From: Nereocystis luetkeana
Taxonomy: Eukaryota; Sar; Phaeophyceae; Laminariales; Laminariaceae
DNA length: 64,000 nucleotides
Assembly: GCA_031213475.1 (NCBI GenBank)
Contig: JARUPZ010000012.1
Coordinates: 8,588,227 to 8,652,226, forward strand
Direction: 5' to 3'
Part shown: piece after piece, positions 1 to 14,000 of the stretch
Layout: each line of letters starts with the position of its first letter
Numbering within the stretch: the stretch's first letter is position 1
Notes under the pieces: model-generated
The model's database searches: none
Told to the model about the DNA's origin: nothing
What the model saw: the letters and a program-made list of their open reading frames with translations, nothing else
Made by a program: the position numbers and the translations under genes

Positions 1-631
1 TTCGGGGTCATGATCTTGGGAGGGGTGGTACTATGGCCGTTGCAAGTATCTGCTTGTTAGTTGGTGGCGGCAGCAGTGGTTGAATGGACCAAAAACATTA
101 GCACTGAAAACAACGCTCCCACTCCTTGGGGCGTGTCGCGGTGTGAGATGAAAGGTGCCGGTTGGGGTTGGACAATGGTCAGCGGTCTAAGGTTCCCCCG
201 GAGTCCGAAAGAGCTCTGCGGGTTTAGAGTTGTCGTTGGCTGTTGTTATTGTTGTTGTTGGTTGTTGTTGTTGTTGTTGCTGTTGTTGTTGTCCTTGGTA
301 TGTTGTTGCTGGTGTTGGTGTTGCCATTTCTGTTGATGTATTCGCTGCTGCTTGCACATACCGCTGCCACTACGGCAACCGCGGCCTAAAAATGTCATAA
401 GAGGCAGGGGTGTGTAGCCGTGGTGAAAATAAATGCCAGGCAGGGTGTGTAGCCGCGATGAGCATAAATGCCACGTATTGATTTTTATCTTATCTCTGAG
501 TGCTCTTGCGCACAATAAATAACACGAAACCTCGCCAACGATACAACAACCAACTCTCGATTTTGCTCCTTTACCGTCGACGACTTTCTGGGGGCTAAAC
601 TCGCCAAGGTTATACATAACTCCGCACTCAC

Positions 632-3600
632 CGAATCGTAGCGGCGAGAAGTCGCAGCCTGCGTTCCAAGTCGGGCGTCAAGACGATTCCTTCCAGTTCC
701 TCATCCTCCTCCGACGCAAGAAGATTCCTGCCGGAGTCGAACCGAGAGCGCCGCCGAGAGAAGATACATCACCGATCGAACCCCATGATCGATTCCCACC
801 CACAGTTCATGATCTAGATATTCCAGGGGGCAGATAGATACCAGGTAGATAGGTTCCTGATCTGAATGACCTAGCTGATGTAGCCGGGTGGGAGCCGTGT
901 CTATAGAATATCTGCATACGGTCTGGGACGTGTTTGCTGGGTTGGATGATCTGTACGGTACGGGTCCTGCACGAAACATCTCCGTGACGGCTGGTCAGGA
1001 ACTAGATGGTCTAGATTATCCAGATTATCTAGATTATCTATCTGATATGGATGGTCTGCATGATATATGTGATTGAGATGATCTAGATGATCTAGGTGAT
1101 GCATCTGATTGAGATGATCTAGATGATCCATCTGCTCTGGATGATCTAGACGATCTAGATGATCTGGATGATATAGATAATCTCTATGATCTCTATGATC
1201 TAGATGATCTATCTGATCTATCTAATCTATTTGATCTAGATTATCTAGATGATCTAGATGGTCTATCTGATCTAGATGATCTATCTGATCTAGATGATCT
1301 AGATGAAGGATCTGGATGATCTAGACGGATGATCTAGATAATCTAGATAAAGGTGATCTAGATGATATGTCGGACGTGTGAAATGTTGCACAAATGGGAA
1401 AGTGTCCTGTTTTGGCCGTACACTCTACGAATGCCCGGTATTTCAACTTTGTTTTGTTTCTCGGTGGGTACTCGTATCCGCAACGTGTATGGTTACGCTC
1501 TTGTTCTTCTGTGGTCGAGATGGTAACCCCACAACAACATCGGCCGTTTTTTTCGAGCGGGCAAAGTACACCTCGTATGAAGGCAAGGGCCTCCATCGTA
1601 CATACCGCTACGCTACAAAAAGAGTGAGATAGTTGATATCACAACCAATCAGGCGTAAGTGCTCCCATGCGCAGTGGTTTCGCTTTGCGCACTACACATG
1701 ATACTAATACCGGTATTATTTTTATATATATCGAATCAATCGGCTGCCTCGAGCCAGGTGTTGCATCAAGCGCTACGCGTGAACTCTCTGCTTCAATGCG
1801 TGGCCCAGAAGAAAATAAACTTTTCGTTTCCGCACTACAGGCAAGCACAACCCTTTCCTGACGGCACGCTGCGTACCGTTAGAGGGTGCAAACTTGCTAT
1901 TTCCTCGGGGCGGGCCTTCATCATCTCACCAGAGATCTATTCTATCTATGCATCTATCTATCTATCTATCTGTTTATCCATCTATCTATATCACGCCAAA
2001 AAAACGGCCCGAAAAAATCACGTGTACGTTTTACAACCCTTTTAGGAAGTGCACTGTCACGGGGGACTATAGTAAATAGGACCATATATTGCTAGAAATA
2101 ATAGGGAAATATATACCTTGTAGGTTTTTGTCTGTACCATAGGTCCTATTTACTATGGCCCCCCGTAATAGTCTCGTTCAGGGGGACAAACCACTCTAAT
2201 TCTAAGTAGTTCGTCTCCCAAAACGGGAACTGCGGTCCCTAAAAGGGTTCACCCGACGATCAAAACAAATGGCCTAGGTTAAGCTTATACTTCGAAGTAT
2301 ATATAAACCGAAAATAAGATAGTCAAAATTAGTTGGATAGTTCCTTAGTGCCCTTAAGGGGTCCCGGCAGTCAGATTTTCTTTTGGCCAAAAAGGGCCAC
2401 TGGGACGTGCTACCCCATCTCCCTGCGTTCTGCAAAAATCTCTCCATCACCAGCACTTCAGCTGCTTTGTTCAAATTTTGGGAACGGAGGGGAGGGGGGG
2501 GTGCGTGCTCTATAGGAGAGATGTACTCGATCGCATCCATGGCCGTAGTCGTATGACCATTAGACCCTCGCATCCCTCCAATGCCGGGACGGAGCACGTC
2601 GGGTTTTCGCCGACAATGCAGACATTGCTTGCACCAAGCGCGAACCGCCGTGATACGTCTGGCGAGTCGCATGAAGGGTGAGCTGCATCCTACTAAACAC
2701 CGAAGCAGGGTAGGGAGTTGGATTAAGAAGTCGCCACCTTTGGCTTCTTCTCCCCTCATACGTAGAGTAATCGAGCTAGAAAACAAGGTGTGCTCTCTCT
2801 CTCTCTCGCTTACTACGCCGAGAAGAATCCTGCCGTCGATATCGATAGCGCGAACCGCCGTGATATGTCTGGCGAGTCGCATGAAGGGTGAGCTGCATCC
2901 TACTAAACACCGAAGCAGGGTAGGGAGTTGGATTAAGAAGTCGCCACCTTTGGCTTCTTCTCCCCTCATACGTAGAGTAATCGAGCTAGAAAACAAGGTG
3001 TGCTCTCTCTCTCTCGCTTACTACGCCGAGAAGAATCCTGCCGTCGATATCGATAGTTGTTGGATTGACATTGTCTCGCCCAGGCGTCGGGAACAACAAC
3101 CCTCCCCCCCCTCCCCGCCTCCCGCCCTCCCGCCCTCCCCTCCCCTCCACCCTGCAGCCCAGATCCTCATAGCATGTCTCTGCAATCAAGCTATGTAGAA
3201 ACCCACAATATCTCGCCCGTTTTTTCTCGCGGATAGATGAATCCTGCCACGATTCGATGCGAGTCAAGTTTACATCCTGTCGCCTCGCGTCGGGTTGACA
3301 ACAGACCCCCCCCCTCCCCTCCCTCACTCCCTCCTCGCCTCCCCGCTACATGAATCCTCCCGAATCGATACGCGTTGACTTTACGAACAGTGCCTTGTAG
3401 GGGTGGCGGCTTATTATTTCCTGAGCTCCTCACGTGGGGGCTTCCATATCTCACAACCGAAACATCAATCCGAAAAAGATTAATCGCGCGCGCTAGCCAG
3501 TCCCAAAACAGACCCCGTTCTACGATAGGGGTAGCACATTTCCGCTATTATTTTGTTTCTGAAAGACGGAGTTCCTTGACCTCAAATCGTCGGAATGTCA

Positions 3601-6600
3601 ATCTTGATTTCGAAAAAAAAAGTCTTGTAGACTTGGGCCATGGGATTCTTCGCCGCGATGCAGTTTGATTTTTTCTGAAGTCAGTTTTCGGGTAAGGTAT
3701 GGAACTCCTTAAGGTCAAGTGAGGAACCTCAGAAATTTAGGGTGAACCTCTATCGTAGAGCGCCTCAACAAGTATGCACCAGTACTACTGTACGAGTGAG
3801 TATCATATCCGGCAGTTGCTTGCCTCACTTGAGGAGCTCAACCGGACGATCAGAAACTATTGCCTCGGAAGGCAAAGAGTGCAACAGCCCCTACCGTGTG
3901 GGATGTATCTTATGTCCCTTCTCCTGGTCCAAGACAATCCCCATTCAGGGCATACGACTACGGCCATGCATGACATCGAGTACAACCCCCCCCCCCCTAT
4001 TCCTTCACCACCCCCCAGCAACCAGCCCAGGCCCAGGTCTTCAAAGCATCTCCATTGGCGTACCTGAAGCGGCCGCGACTCAGCCCAAATAGCGCCCGCC
4101 CGCGGCGCGCGACCCAGGCAATGGCTTCCCCGGGGAGTGACCCCGGCAAGTCGGTCTCCCTCACCAGCCGTGGCCTGGTTAGCCTCCGCCGAACGGCCCG
4201 GGCTATTCGAAAGAAGACAAGCCATCACGTGTAAAAAGAGGGCGCTCGATGTTAGTTTGTTTTTTTCAGATCGAAACGGGAAGTAACCGAGGCTGTCTTT
4301 GTTTAGCCTACGCCAAACAGCTCTCGCTGCTCGCAAGCAAAAACACATCTCGAGGCAAAATGGGGACGCGCGTTTTCTTTTTTTCCATCGCACACCTAAG
4401 GTAACTGTTTTTTTTTAGCACGCGAGACGTCGTGTCGACAATGGTTTCCCGGACAGTTACTCGCTTGTTTTGCACTCGGTTGGAGGTTGAGAGCGTCGGG
4501 GGGGAGTGGAACATGGGCAAGGCGTTAGTACGTTTCGGGCTGCCGAATTGGTTGTCGGTCTGGTTGCCGAATTGGTTGCCGAATTGGGCTTAGGTGCCGA
4601 ATTGGACGCCTAACTGGGCAAGAGTCCTAAGCCTGCATAGATGGTCCAGATTAACGCTGGAGCCTATACTATAGTTCAGTCGAGAGGGGTGAGCCACACG
4701 CAAGGGAATCGACGATCGAGATGACCCAGAAATGCACCCCACGGTGAGGGGAGCGGGGTGTGCTCAATACCACGCATGACCGTCTTCGTATGACCGTAGA
4801 CCTCCCCCTCGAATCCCTACAATGCCGGAACGAACCAAGCCGGTGTTTGCACCGGAGCAGCCAGACATAGATTGTTTGCACCAAGCGCAAAAGCGAAACG
4901 TGAGGTGCTGGGCGAGCCGCACGGAGGGTGGGCTGCATCCTACTAAGATCGCTTGTGAGACGGATTTTTTTGCACATCGATCACAGCGTCGAACTAATTG
5001 ATAAGTTTTCTGGTGTGACCACTTACATAAACAGCAATGGGTATAACATGTAACTGCCTCGTCGGTGTCTTACCGTATACACTACGTATTACGATTATTC
5101 TCCTTGTGCGGAGTTAATATTTTCCACCCCGCACTATTGCGGGGGACCATAGTTAATAGGACCACATATTGTTAGTAAAAGTTGTTAAATATATAGGTTT
5201 TTATGTATACCATAGGTCCTATTTAGTATGCCCCCCCGTAATAATGATCTCAGGGAAAGGGGGGGGGGAGGCAGGGGCAGGGGCAAGGCGGCACGTGGTC
5301 TTGTTGAACACCTCGATCAAATGCCGTCGTTTGCACGAAGTCGGCCTGCCGAAACAATGAGACCGCAACACGGACGGAAGCATGGTGGGGTGCGGACTTT
5401 TCATCGCCTTCGAAAACAAAACGCGTGGTTTCCCACACGAAGTAGTTTTGTTAGTTAGTGCTATTGAGAGCCCTTCGTTTATTTACGACGAAAAATAGTG
5501 TCAACTGATGAGGGCCCCTTGTTCGCTGGGACGAATATATATATATATGAAGTCCCCCGATGTAATGTCAAGACGTTTTCCGCCGTGTTTCCGTGCTGGC
5601 TAGCGTACCTGCGAGCGTAGAGGAGTTCCCCACCAAGAGGCTGACAAAGGCTAGCCCCAAGAGTCCCGCCATTATTCTCGCCAGCTTGACGGGATCGGAG
5701 GAGACCGACAGAACGACCGCGCCCACCAAAGCGAATGTTTCGTCCACCACCTACGATGGGCGAGTGCGCACCGTACACAACGAGGAGGAGGAGGAGGAGG
5801 AAGAGGAGAGTGGGGTAAAGAGACGATGGTTGATTGTGCAAGCGGGACAGATATATCATGATATATCAATCTATAGATCACCTACTGCAGTAGACCCTAA
5901 CCCGCCGTTCTGAGATGTTGCACAGGGCCTGTATGCAGTACCAGGTACCAGGTAGTACGTGTCCAACCCAGGAAACATGTCTTCGATCGTGCGGATGGGT
6001 ATGGCTACCATCCGGAAACGTGAGCTAGGTGCTGTAGATCATCCCCGGTACAGATCAGGGATCTGTCCGCTCTGACAGCTTCAGCTCATTCGGTGGGAGA
6101 ATCTATGGATATGTTCGAGATGCGGACATCTGTACAGTATTACGGGGGACCATAGCAAATAGGACCAAATATTGTTGATAAAAATAGGGAAATATACAGG
6201 TTTTTGTGTTGTGCACCGTAGGTCCTGTTTACTATGGTCCCCGGTAACAGTAGTAAGCCACATGCTACGCGGTAGAGCAAATGGGTGAATACACTACCCT
6301 ACTGAGCTAGTGTCCTGCTGTCGACGCCAAACTTGAAGGTATTGCGAGGCGTTCTACGATAGAGGTATCACACTCGGAAAACAAAAAAAAAATCTGAGCC
6401 ACCACGTCGTCTTTCCTTGCCGGGTGCCAGTTGAAGGATGAGTATGTGAGCACTTGTGCCCCTACCTTGTTGGGCATAATCTGTACGTACGCGTGCGAGA
6501 TGCGTGTAGCATCAGTCGCATTCAGATGTTCGTTTGTCCCCGTTGAATTCCCGCAGTATACCTTGGGAGGACATGGGAGCCTCAGAAATTTCAGGTTGAA

Positions 6601-9600
6601 TCTCTATCGTAGAACGCCTCTTACCTACTGAGAGCTACAGAGGTAAGATAGATGCCGATCGATTACCCAGCCCAGGGTAACCCTTGTGACAAATGCACCT
6701 GTTTTTTCTCTATGCATCACCCTAAATATGATTTTGCAGAAAAAAATGAAAGTGTGCGCAACCCGATGAACTATCGAATTATTCACACGTCGGACAGATC
6801 TTCTACCGATTAACTACAGATCATCTACGCATCGTTTCCACTTGACGATCTAGATCTTTCAACGCAGATAGATCTATCACTGACCCTGTAGGATCTAGCA
6901 CATACATGCTGACGGACGGGACCCGTAGAAAAATCTGCATGTCTGTGTAGCACATGTTGCCTGGGCTGGATTATCGGTACTATATACAGATCCTGCGCAA
7001 CCTCTCACAACGGCATGTGAAGAACTACAGTAGATGATCTAAATCATGATCTGTCTGATCGGCCTGATATGTCCGCGGTGTGATTATTTTGGAAAAATAA
7101 AAATGCTGTACGTATTCCAACGACAAGGCATGTCTTATTGAGTAGTTCCTCAGTGACCCTAAGGAGGTGCCTAAAACGGTGCGGTGCGAGTGGAGAATTT
7201 CGACGCACAGAACAAAACTCACCGCCTGGGTCTGCTTCCTAGCCTCTTCTCCTTTCGCCCGTATCCTAGCCACGTCCGCCGCTTCCCCGCCCCGCTCCGC
7301 CTCGGTCAAGGCGCGAACGGTGGCGAGTCTTTCAGACAGTCTGGGGCGTGTTTAACGCCCGCGAAGAAAAAACAGGCACGAGTGTTCGGGCATCGACATG
7401 CGCCTCGTGTCAGTCAAAGGTGTCACCCGCAGGCGGCAGATTTGTGCGTCGTCAGCCACATCTTCAGGAGTTCCTGCACTAAAACTGGTATAATGCGTCT
7501 AGACGGCCGTCCGTCAGTCACATGTGTAATAGATTCCGCACTAAAAATAGTATAGTACGTCTAGACGGCCGTCCGTCAGTCACGTACTAAGTAAGTAAGA
7601 TACCCCACACTAAAAAAAGAGTATTGCGTCTAGACGGCCGTCCGTCAGTCACATCAATAGGAGCTCCGACACTAAAACTGGTATACTACGTCTATACGGC
7701 CGTCCGTCTAAAAAGCCGTCCGCTAGTCACATCAATAGGTGATCGTACACTAAAACTAGTATATTTCGTCTAGACGGCCGTCCGTCACAGGCCTAAACTG
7801 CCATCTCTCCCCAACACCTTTGGTGTCCGAGAGGTGTCAGAAATGCTGCTAAACTTTTACCGCAGCGGTCCTGCGGAAAGAGCAGTAGTGCCGCCGCATG
7901 TTTTCCTCGAGAAGCAAGAAACAGACGCCCCGGAGGATACTTTTACGGGGGACCATAGTTAACAGGACCTATGGTACACATAAAAACCTATATGTTTAAC
8001 CATTTTTACTAACTATATTTGGTCCTGTTAACTTTGGCCCCCCGTAATAGAGGTTCGGGACGAATTAGGTCTTCCGCCCTAGACAGGAACCACTCGTGGA
8101 AGACGGGGCGGTCGGTCGGAAGGTACGGAGGAGCAACGCAGCGAGGAATACCACGGTAGCAGTGGTTTCCAAACACTACACTGACGAGTGCTCTCTGTAA
8201 ACGCGATTGGGTGGCGTTGAGGTCTCGGGCAGGGACCGTGGAGGACAACGAATTTGTCTGCGGGTGTATCGAAGTTCCAAGTCCTCGCGGCGTGTGAAAC
8301 TAAGCTTGTTTTGGGATTGGTGCATGGTGTAGAGTTACAGTACTGCTGTAGGAACGACCTAAGCCACGACAAGCTTGTCCCCCACTTGCTTGCTATCGCG
8401 CTAAAGGATGCAGAGCGTGGGCCATCTTTCCCGGAGAAGCCACTATCACACATACGATCCATCGTTCGAACCTTGTACGATATGAACGAAGCTCAACTTT
8501 ATTCGTAGAGCACCGAACTCCTGCATTCCACCTTTGGGAACCATAGGGACCACCCAAAGGGAAGAACCGCTGGGTTTGGACCGTAATTGAGCCGTGAATC
8601 GCGGTACATATATATATATATATATATATTACATCACTTTTACTTTCCAGCCTACCATGGTAGGCCGTAGGAGGTTTTTACCCTCGGCGATCTTCTGGAC
8701 AAGCCGTGGTCACAGGTGTCGTCCCTTCTCCCCCCCGGTACGTGCCTTCATTTTTTGTCGCGCATAGGGTTCAGCATTCCCACTGCTCGTCGATTTTAAT
8801 CGAATTTAGCTAACTCACGCTCTCGCGCTTTCCGCCAATCAATTTCTTCATGCAAGAAAAAGTCCCAGCGAGCATGTGCACTCGGTGAGACTCGAACCCA
8901 CGAAATTGATCTTGATAGGCACGCGGACCACCTACCGAGCCACCGGGGACGTATACGCAACCGACGCTCTTAATCTATTCCTGGTAGTATTTAGTTGCAA
9001 GTGATACACGATGGTATACCACGGCTCGTTATTAATAGTACCCTCACCCTTCCGTTGCCGTACTGGTACATACTGCGCCTACCACTTTGTTCCTGTTTTT
9101 TTAATTCCCTGAAGACGCTTTTTTGTTAAGCCTGCGTTTTGGTGACCCAACGGGCGCAGTAGATTTGAGGGAAATGAGCTAGTGGGAAAACGTCAACAAC
9201 ATCATCATCGTTATCACCATCATCATCATTATCATCCATCATCATCATCATCGTCATCACCACCATCATCACCACAACCACCACCATCATCACCATCTTC
9301 CATCACCATCATCGTCATCATCATCATTATCATCCATCCATCATCACCACCATCATCACCACCACCACCACCATCATCATCATCTTCCATCACCATCATC
9401 GTCATCATCATCTTCCATCACCATCATCGTCATCATCATCATCATCTATCATCATCGTCATCATATTTTTGTGACAGGTGCTCGTACTCTCGCATTGCGT
9501 CGTACCTGCGGTTGGCCGACAATTGCGAGGTCTGATTGGCCGCCTGTACGTCGAGGCCCAATAGCGCGACTTCCGTCGATCTCCGGCGGGACTCCTTCTC

Positions 9601-10965
9601 GGCGGTCGATGTTAAAACAATTATTGGGGATAATAATTATTGGGGAACCGAGGAGGGGGGGCGTTTCAGAAAAGAGGGTGACAAAAATCCTGTTTCGAAA
9701 CGGTGGCCACCAATGCAGTACGAGATGATGGCGCAAAAAAAAGGCTATCACTCTCGTGTCCGGAAATACAGTACTCGTTTGGTTTTAATATCAGAGTACA
9801 AGCGGAGATAACATTTTCACCCGAAGGAGTACCTCGGAGATGAGTGACCTACGACACCGCAACGCTGCAGGCAGGTCGCTGCGGGCAAAACACAATGTTC
9901 AACGCACGAAAAGAACGGAAGCAGCTGGCCACGTGTACAGCAGCAGCTTGGCGAGGTATGTATATACACGAGTCGTGCACGGGGCCACGGCAGTTCAACC
10001 ATGCTGACCACGCCACTGTTTATCATTTCTGGCGACTAATCGCCTACGGCATCAGCAGTCGGGCGCACTCTGTGGATGTCGAGTTGAATCGCCACATTTT
10101 CGGGCGAGCCTTATGGGCTTGGGGCTGGGATGCAATAGCTGAGAGTCCGTACTCTCTAATCGGAAAGTGTCAGTGTTCAGCCAACCACCATATTTTTGTG
10201 AAGAAGACAATACCACATGACAAAACTCTTATTTGCTAACGCAGGACTATGCGAAGGTCCCTCTGAGTACGATGATCCATATCAACCCCGGGACCACTCG
10301 AGGCCCTTTTTGCGCTTCCTCGTCACGCTAGCGTCGCTTTCCAAATAAAAGTTCCCTTCATATTGGTCCCCAAATATATATATGTTAAAAAAAAAAAATG
10401 GTGTGCGTCGAAGCGCAGCGCATGTGCTGCAACCTGCAAGTAACGTTTTTGGTCCCCTTTTCTCCCCTCCCAACTACCCCAAAGCTATGCGATAAACAAA
10501 AACGATTGCTTCAAACTCCGGTGTATATGAGCACGTGCAGTAGTCAACCGACCGTGTTTATACTTCCCATATATATACATGTGGTACTCTGTCCCACAAC
10601 ATAAAAAAACTTTTCAACTCAAATATCCAATCCAAATGGTCCTTATGTTGCGGAACGATATGTATTTTTTTGCCGGAAACAACGCAGATAACAAAACAAG
10701 ACTTCGCCCCGCGGCCGCTTGCACCTCTAAATCTCCGAGGGCTTCCACGCCCTTTTGCTGCTCGTCGAGGGTTTCCAGGGCTAGGGCCGTTCTTTCCTCC
10801 ACCAAGGCCTCCGCTGCACCAAGTTCCATATCAGCCGCTGACAGGGTCTGTGTGTGGGCGTGCATGCCGGGGAAACGGGAGGGGGCGTTGTGCGCTTGGT
10901 CGATATTGCATCGCTCGCGGACGCGAGCTTCGGTCTGTAGGGGGAGGGCTGCACGTTGTTGTTGC

Positions 10966-11011
<46 letters not shown>

Positions 11012-14000
11012 GCTGTTGTTGTTGTTGTTGTTGTTGTTGTTGCTGTTGTTGTTGTTGCTGTTGTTTTTGTTTTCTTTTCTGAGGCTCCTCCTCGCGTAAA
11101 GCTAGGTCGTCTCTTCAGGAGCTCAATATTCCACCCACCCTTTTAGGCCAAACTGCAGTAGTCCCGTCCTGGGGGCAAACTACTTAGAATTTGAGTGATT
11201 TTTCCCCCGAACGGGACTGCAGTACTAACAGGGTTGAACAACCGATCAACCATAGCGGTGGCGGCCTACACGACCGGTCTGACCCTAAACAGAAGGGACG
11301 GTTAGATGGTAAAACGATTGGCGAAAAGTACCCTAGTTTTTTATGGTCAAACTGATCAATACTATCTCGAAACACTCTCGTGAACAAAAAAGCCATATTC
11401 CAACGATAAGGCGTGATGCCGGGTGATCAGCTCCTCAGTGCTGTCAGGGCCCTGAAGAAGCCTCGTCGGTCAGAAATGTTTTTTGGACCAAAAATATGCT
11501 ACCCTTATTGTATGTAGCACGCACGCCTCCCCGGCACACGTGAACGCCGTGCAATGTGAACAAACAGCCTGCACTCTTAATTTTCTGCAGCGGCCCCGCT
11601 TCTTGTGTGGCGCTAGCTGATAACGAACCCAGACTCTTGGTTTGGTCGTTTGCTCGGGGAGAGACAAAAAAAACAGCCGATTTTTCCTATTAATTTGAGA
11701 ATTATCTGCCTTTCCGATCAGAATAACAATCGATTTTAGACTATTCTTTTGTGTTCCAAGAATTGTACATCCCTCATCGCCAAAAGTTAACCTAGAAAAC
11801 ATGTTAATTGATAATACGTATCGGCCCACGAGAAAAAAAACAGCCCTGACAGGCTCGTGAAACAGAGGAGACAAAAAACTTGGCGATTTTTTTCTCGGGT
11901 CTTTCGATATCTCGAGACTGCCTACGTGCTGGTTTGTTTGTTTTTTAGGTATCATCGACGGCTGTCGCAAGTGGTATTTTTTTTTTCACAGTGCGAATTT
12001 TGACTGCGAGGGCAATGCACCACTTGAAAACGTGCGTACCCCTACGCATGGTAGCACGCGCCCCGAGTTGGACGGCGGCGACGGGTGCCCTTGCGCCTTC
12101 TGGTTAGCACCGCCGCCGAACAGAAAGGTGCTTGTGTGGAGGGAGATGGGATACAGGGGTTGCCCACCAAAGTTGGTAGGCTAGCACCGGTGTTTCTTGG
12201 GACTCTCCCCGGCGTCCATTTTATGGTAGACCATTGGCACTGTAAGGTGATTTTGTACCCCCCCCCCTTTTTCCGATGCCGGCATGTTGACCTCTTCTGA
12301 GCAACGCGCTGCCCATACCACCCCCTATTTTATTGTTTCTTTGACTAAAATGCTGGTGTACTTGAGACACTTACGTGAAAAAGGAGAGATTCTCCATTAA
12401 ACGAAAAATACGACTTGGTTCACGCCCAGAAGTCGTTTATTCATTCATTGCACCCACCCATACCCACCATACCATCAAGCGACTACATCAGGTCTAAAAA
12501 ACAAAATGCAACTGACACGCTCGATCAGATCGCGATAGCGAGAAGCCGATTCGCTTGCACCACGCCTTCCGTGGCTTGCACATAAGCGTCGTACGTACGG
12601 CCTGCCGCACGACCTGTCACGAGCCCAACGTAATCAGCTCGACGGGCCGCACCTGGTTGTGTCTGAGCTCCACCCATCTCCGACGTTCTCGTCCCATCGC
12701 CTCCTGCGAAGCGATTTTGTTCTAGGCATTGGGCACGCGCAACCACCAACAAGCAACGGGCCGGCGGCGGTGAGAGAACTGGTTTCCCACAGACAGTTGT
12801 TTTTTTTTTCGCGTTTTTTGCCGTGCGGTCACGTTTTTTTTTGTATTTTTTACGCGATACCGAAGACACGGAGCTGTCCTCGCCTCGCACTTGCGTAATA
12901 AGTGTCTAGCAGTAGTCAAATTTGAGCCCAAAGGGATAACCATATTTCCTGGAACTAAGTACATATGATATCAGATACCTGGTATAATATATGCTTATAC
13001 TATGCATGTGAGTGCGTGTTGCACAAAGCGTACTCGGGGCCTACAGGAATTTGCTTTTCATTTCAAAGAGACGGTTTGTTTTACGTAGATGGATGACTAC
13101 GTTCTGAGACGTATAGAGGTGGCAGGGAGGGATGGGGAGGGGCGGACAATACCCGTTTTTTCCCGCCAAAAAGTCTAGACACTTGCTGTTAGGTTTGCGG
13201 ACTTGGGGTTCAGGGTTTGGGTAGTGATTTTGGTGCAGACGGCGCCGCAGCCCGAACCGCCACTGTTTTTTCCCCGAGATTTTTGGAATTTGACGAGGGG
13301 TTGAGGTTTTCCAAGCTAGAAAGCGACGTTCGGCAATGGGGTACTCCGATTGTTGAGCGGAGGTGCTGGAAGGCCGTAATACCGCACCGATCAAGGGCCG
13401 TGCAAACACATAGCTGGTACACCGTACGAGTGTTTTCCCCCAGAGCGGGTGAGTACGAAAACGCTTGTTGGTGCTCACAAGCCAAAAGTCGGCACACGGA
13501 AGCTAACAAGGCCATTATTTTTTTATTTTTTTCCCAAGTCCCGTTTTCCCTGCAGGGAACACCGCGGGAGCTCCATCTACTACTGGTTGTGGTGCCCAAG
13601 AGGGGGATAACCGTCGGCATCCCCACCTCTGCGTCCGCTCCCACCGCGACCGCTAACAGCTAGCTGGTTCTCCTGAGCAGGACGGTTGACGAAAGCGCCC
13701 AGTCAACGAGAATCTTTAAGATCGGGCTCACTCGTGTCCTGCCGACGGAGGCCATGCTATGTAGCCGGGTAAACTCTTGCCCAACCGAAGCACCAAATCG
13801 GTGCAGTTCTAAAAAATGGTATCATAGCACTACTTTGGCAGCTCCCGAGCACAGAATAGTTGGTGCATATTAGCAAGCATGATATATCGCTGCGACTGTG
13901 CCTACGCTGTTTGTATCTACGTAGCGTACTTCCCACTGCATGATTTCTAGTGTCGTCTGCCGCCCTCTATCGAGGGGGGGTCACAGAGTGCCCGTCGACG

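Noticed and set aside
2274..3198. Open frames of 205 and 240 codons on both strands
   Set aside because: They arise because the 210-bp tandem duplication keeps any open frame open; the internal peptide simply repeats and shows no family motif.
7490..7795. CRISPR array
   Set aside because: Eukaryotic intron, only five irregularly spaced repeats, no cas genes; described as spaced repeats instead.
8880..8960. tRNA gene on the minus strand
   Set aside because: A- and B-box-like blocks are present but the 5' and 3' ends do not pair as an acceptor stem, and a related decayed copy exists at 48.2 kb; treated as SINE.
9182..9535. Plus-strand His/Ser-rich open frame
   Set aside because: Microsatellite translation; the real exon here is 9597-9506 on the minus strand.
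10579..11146. Long plus-strand open frames with poly-Cys or poly-Val
   Set aside because: They are translations of the (GTT)n microsatellite; real coding at 10725-10847 is on the minus strand.
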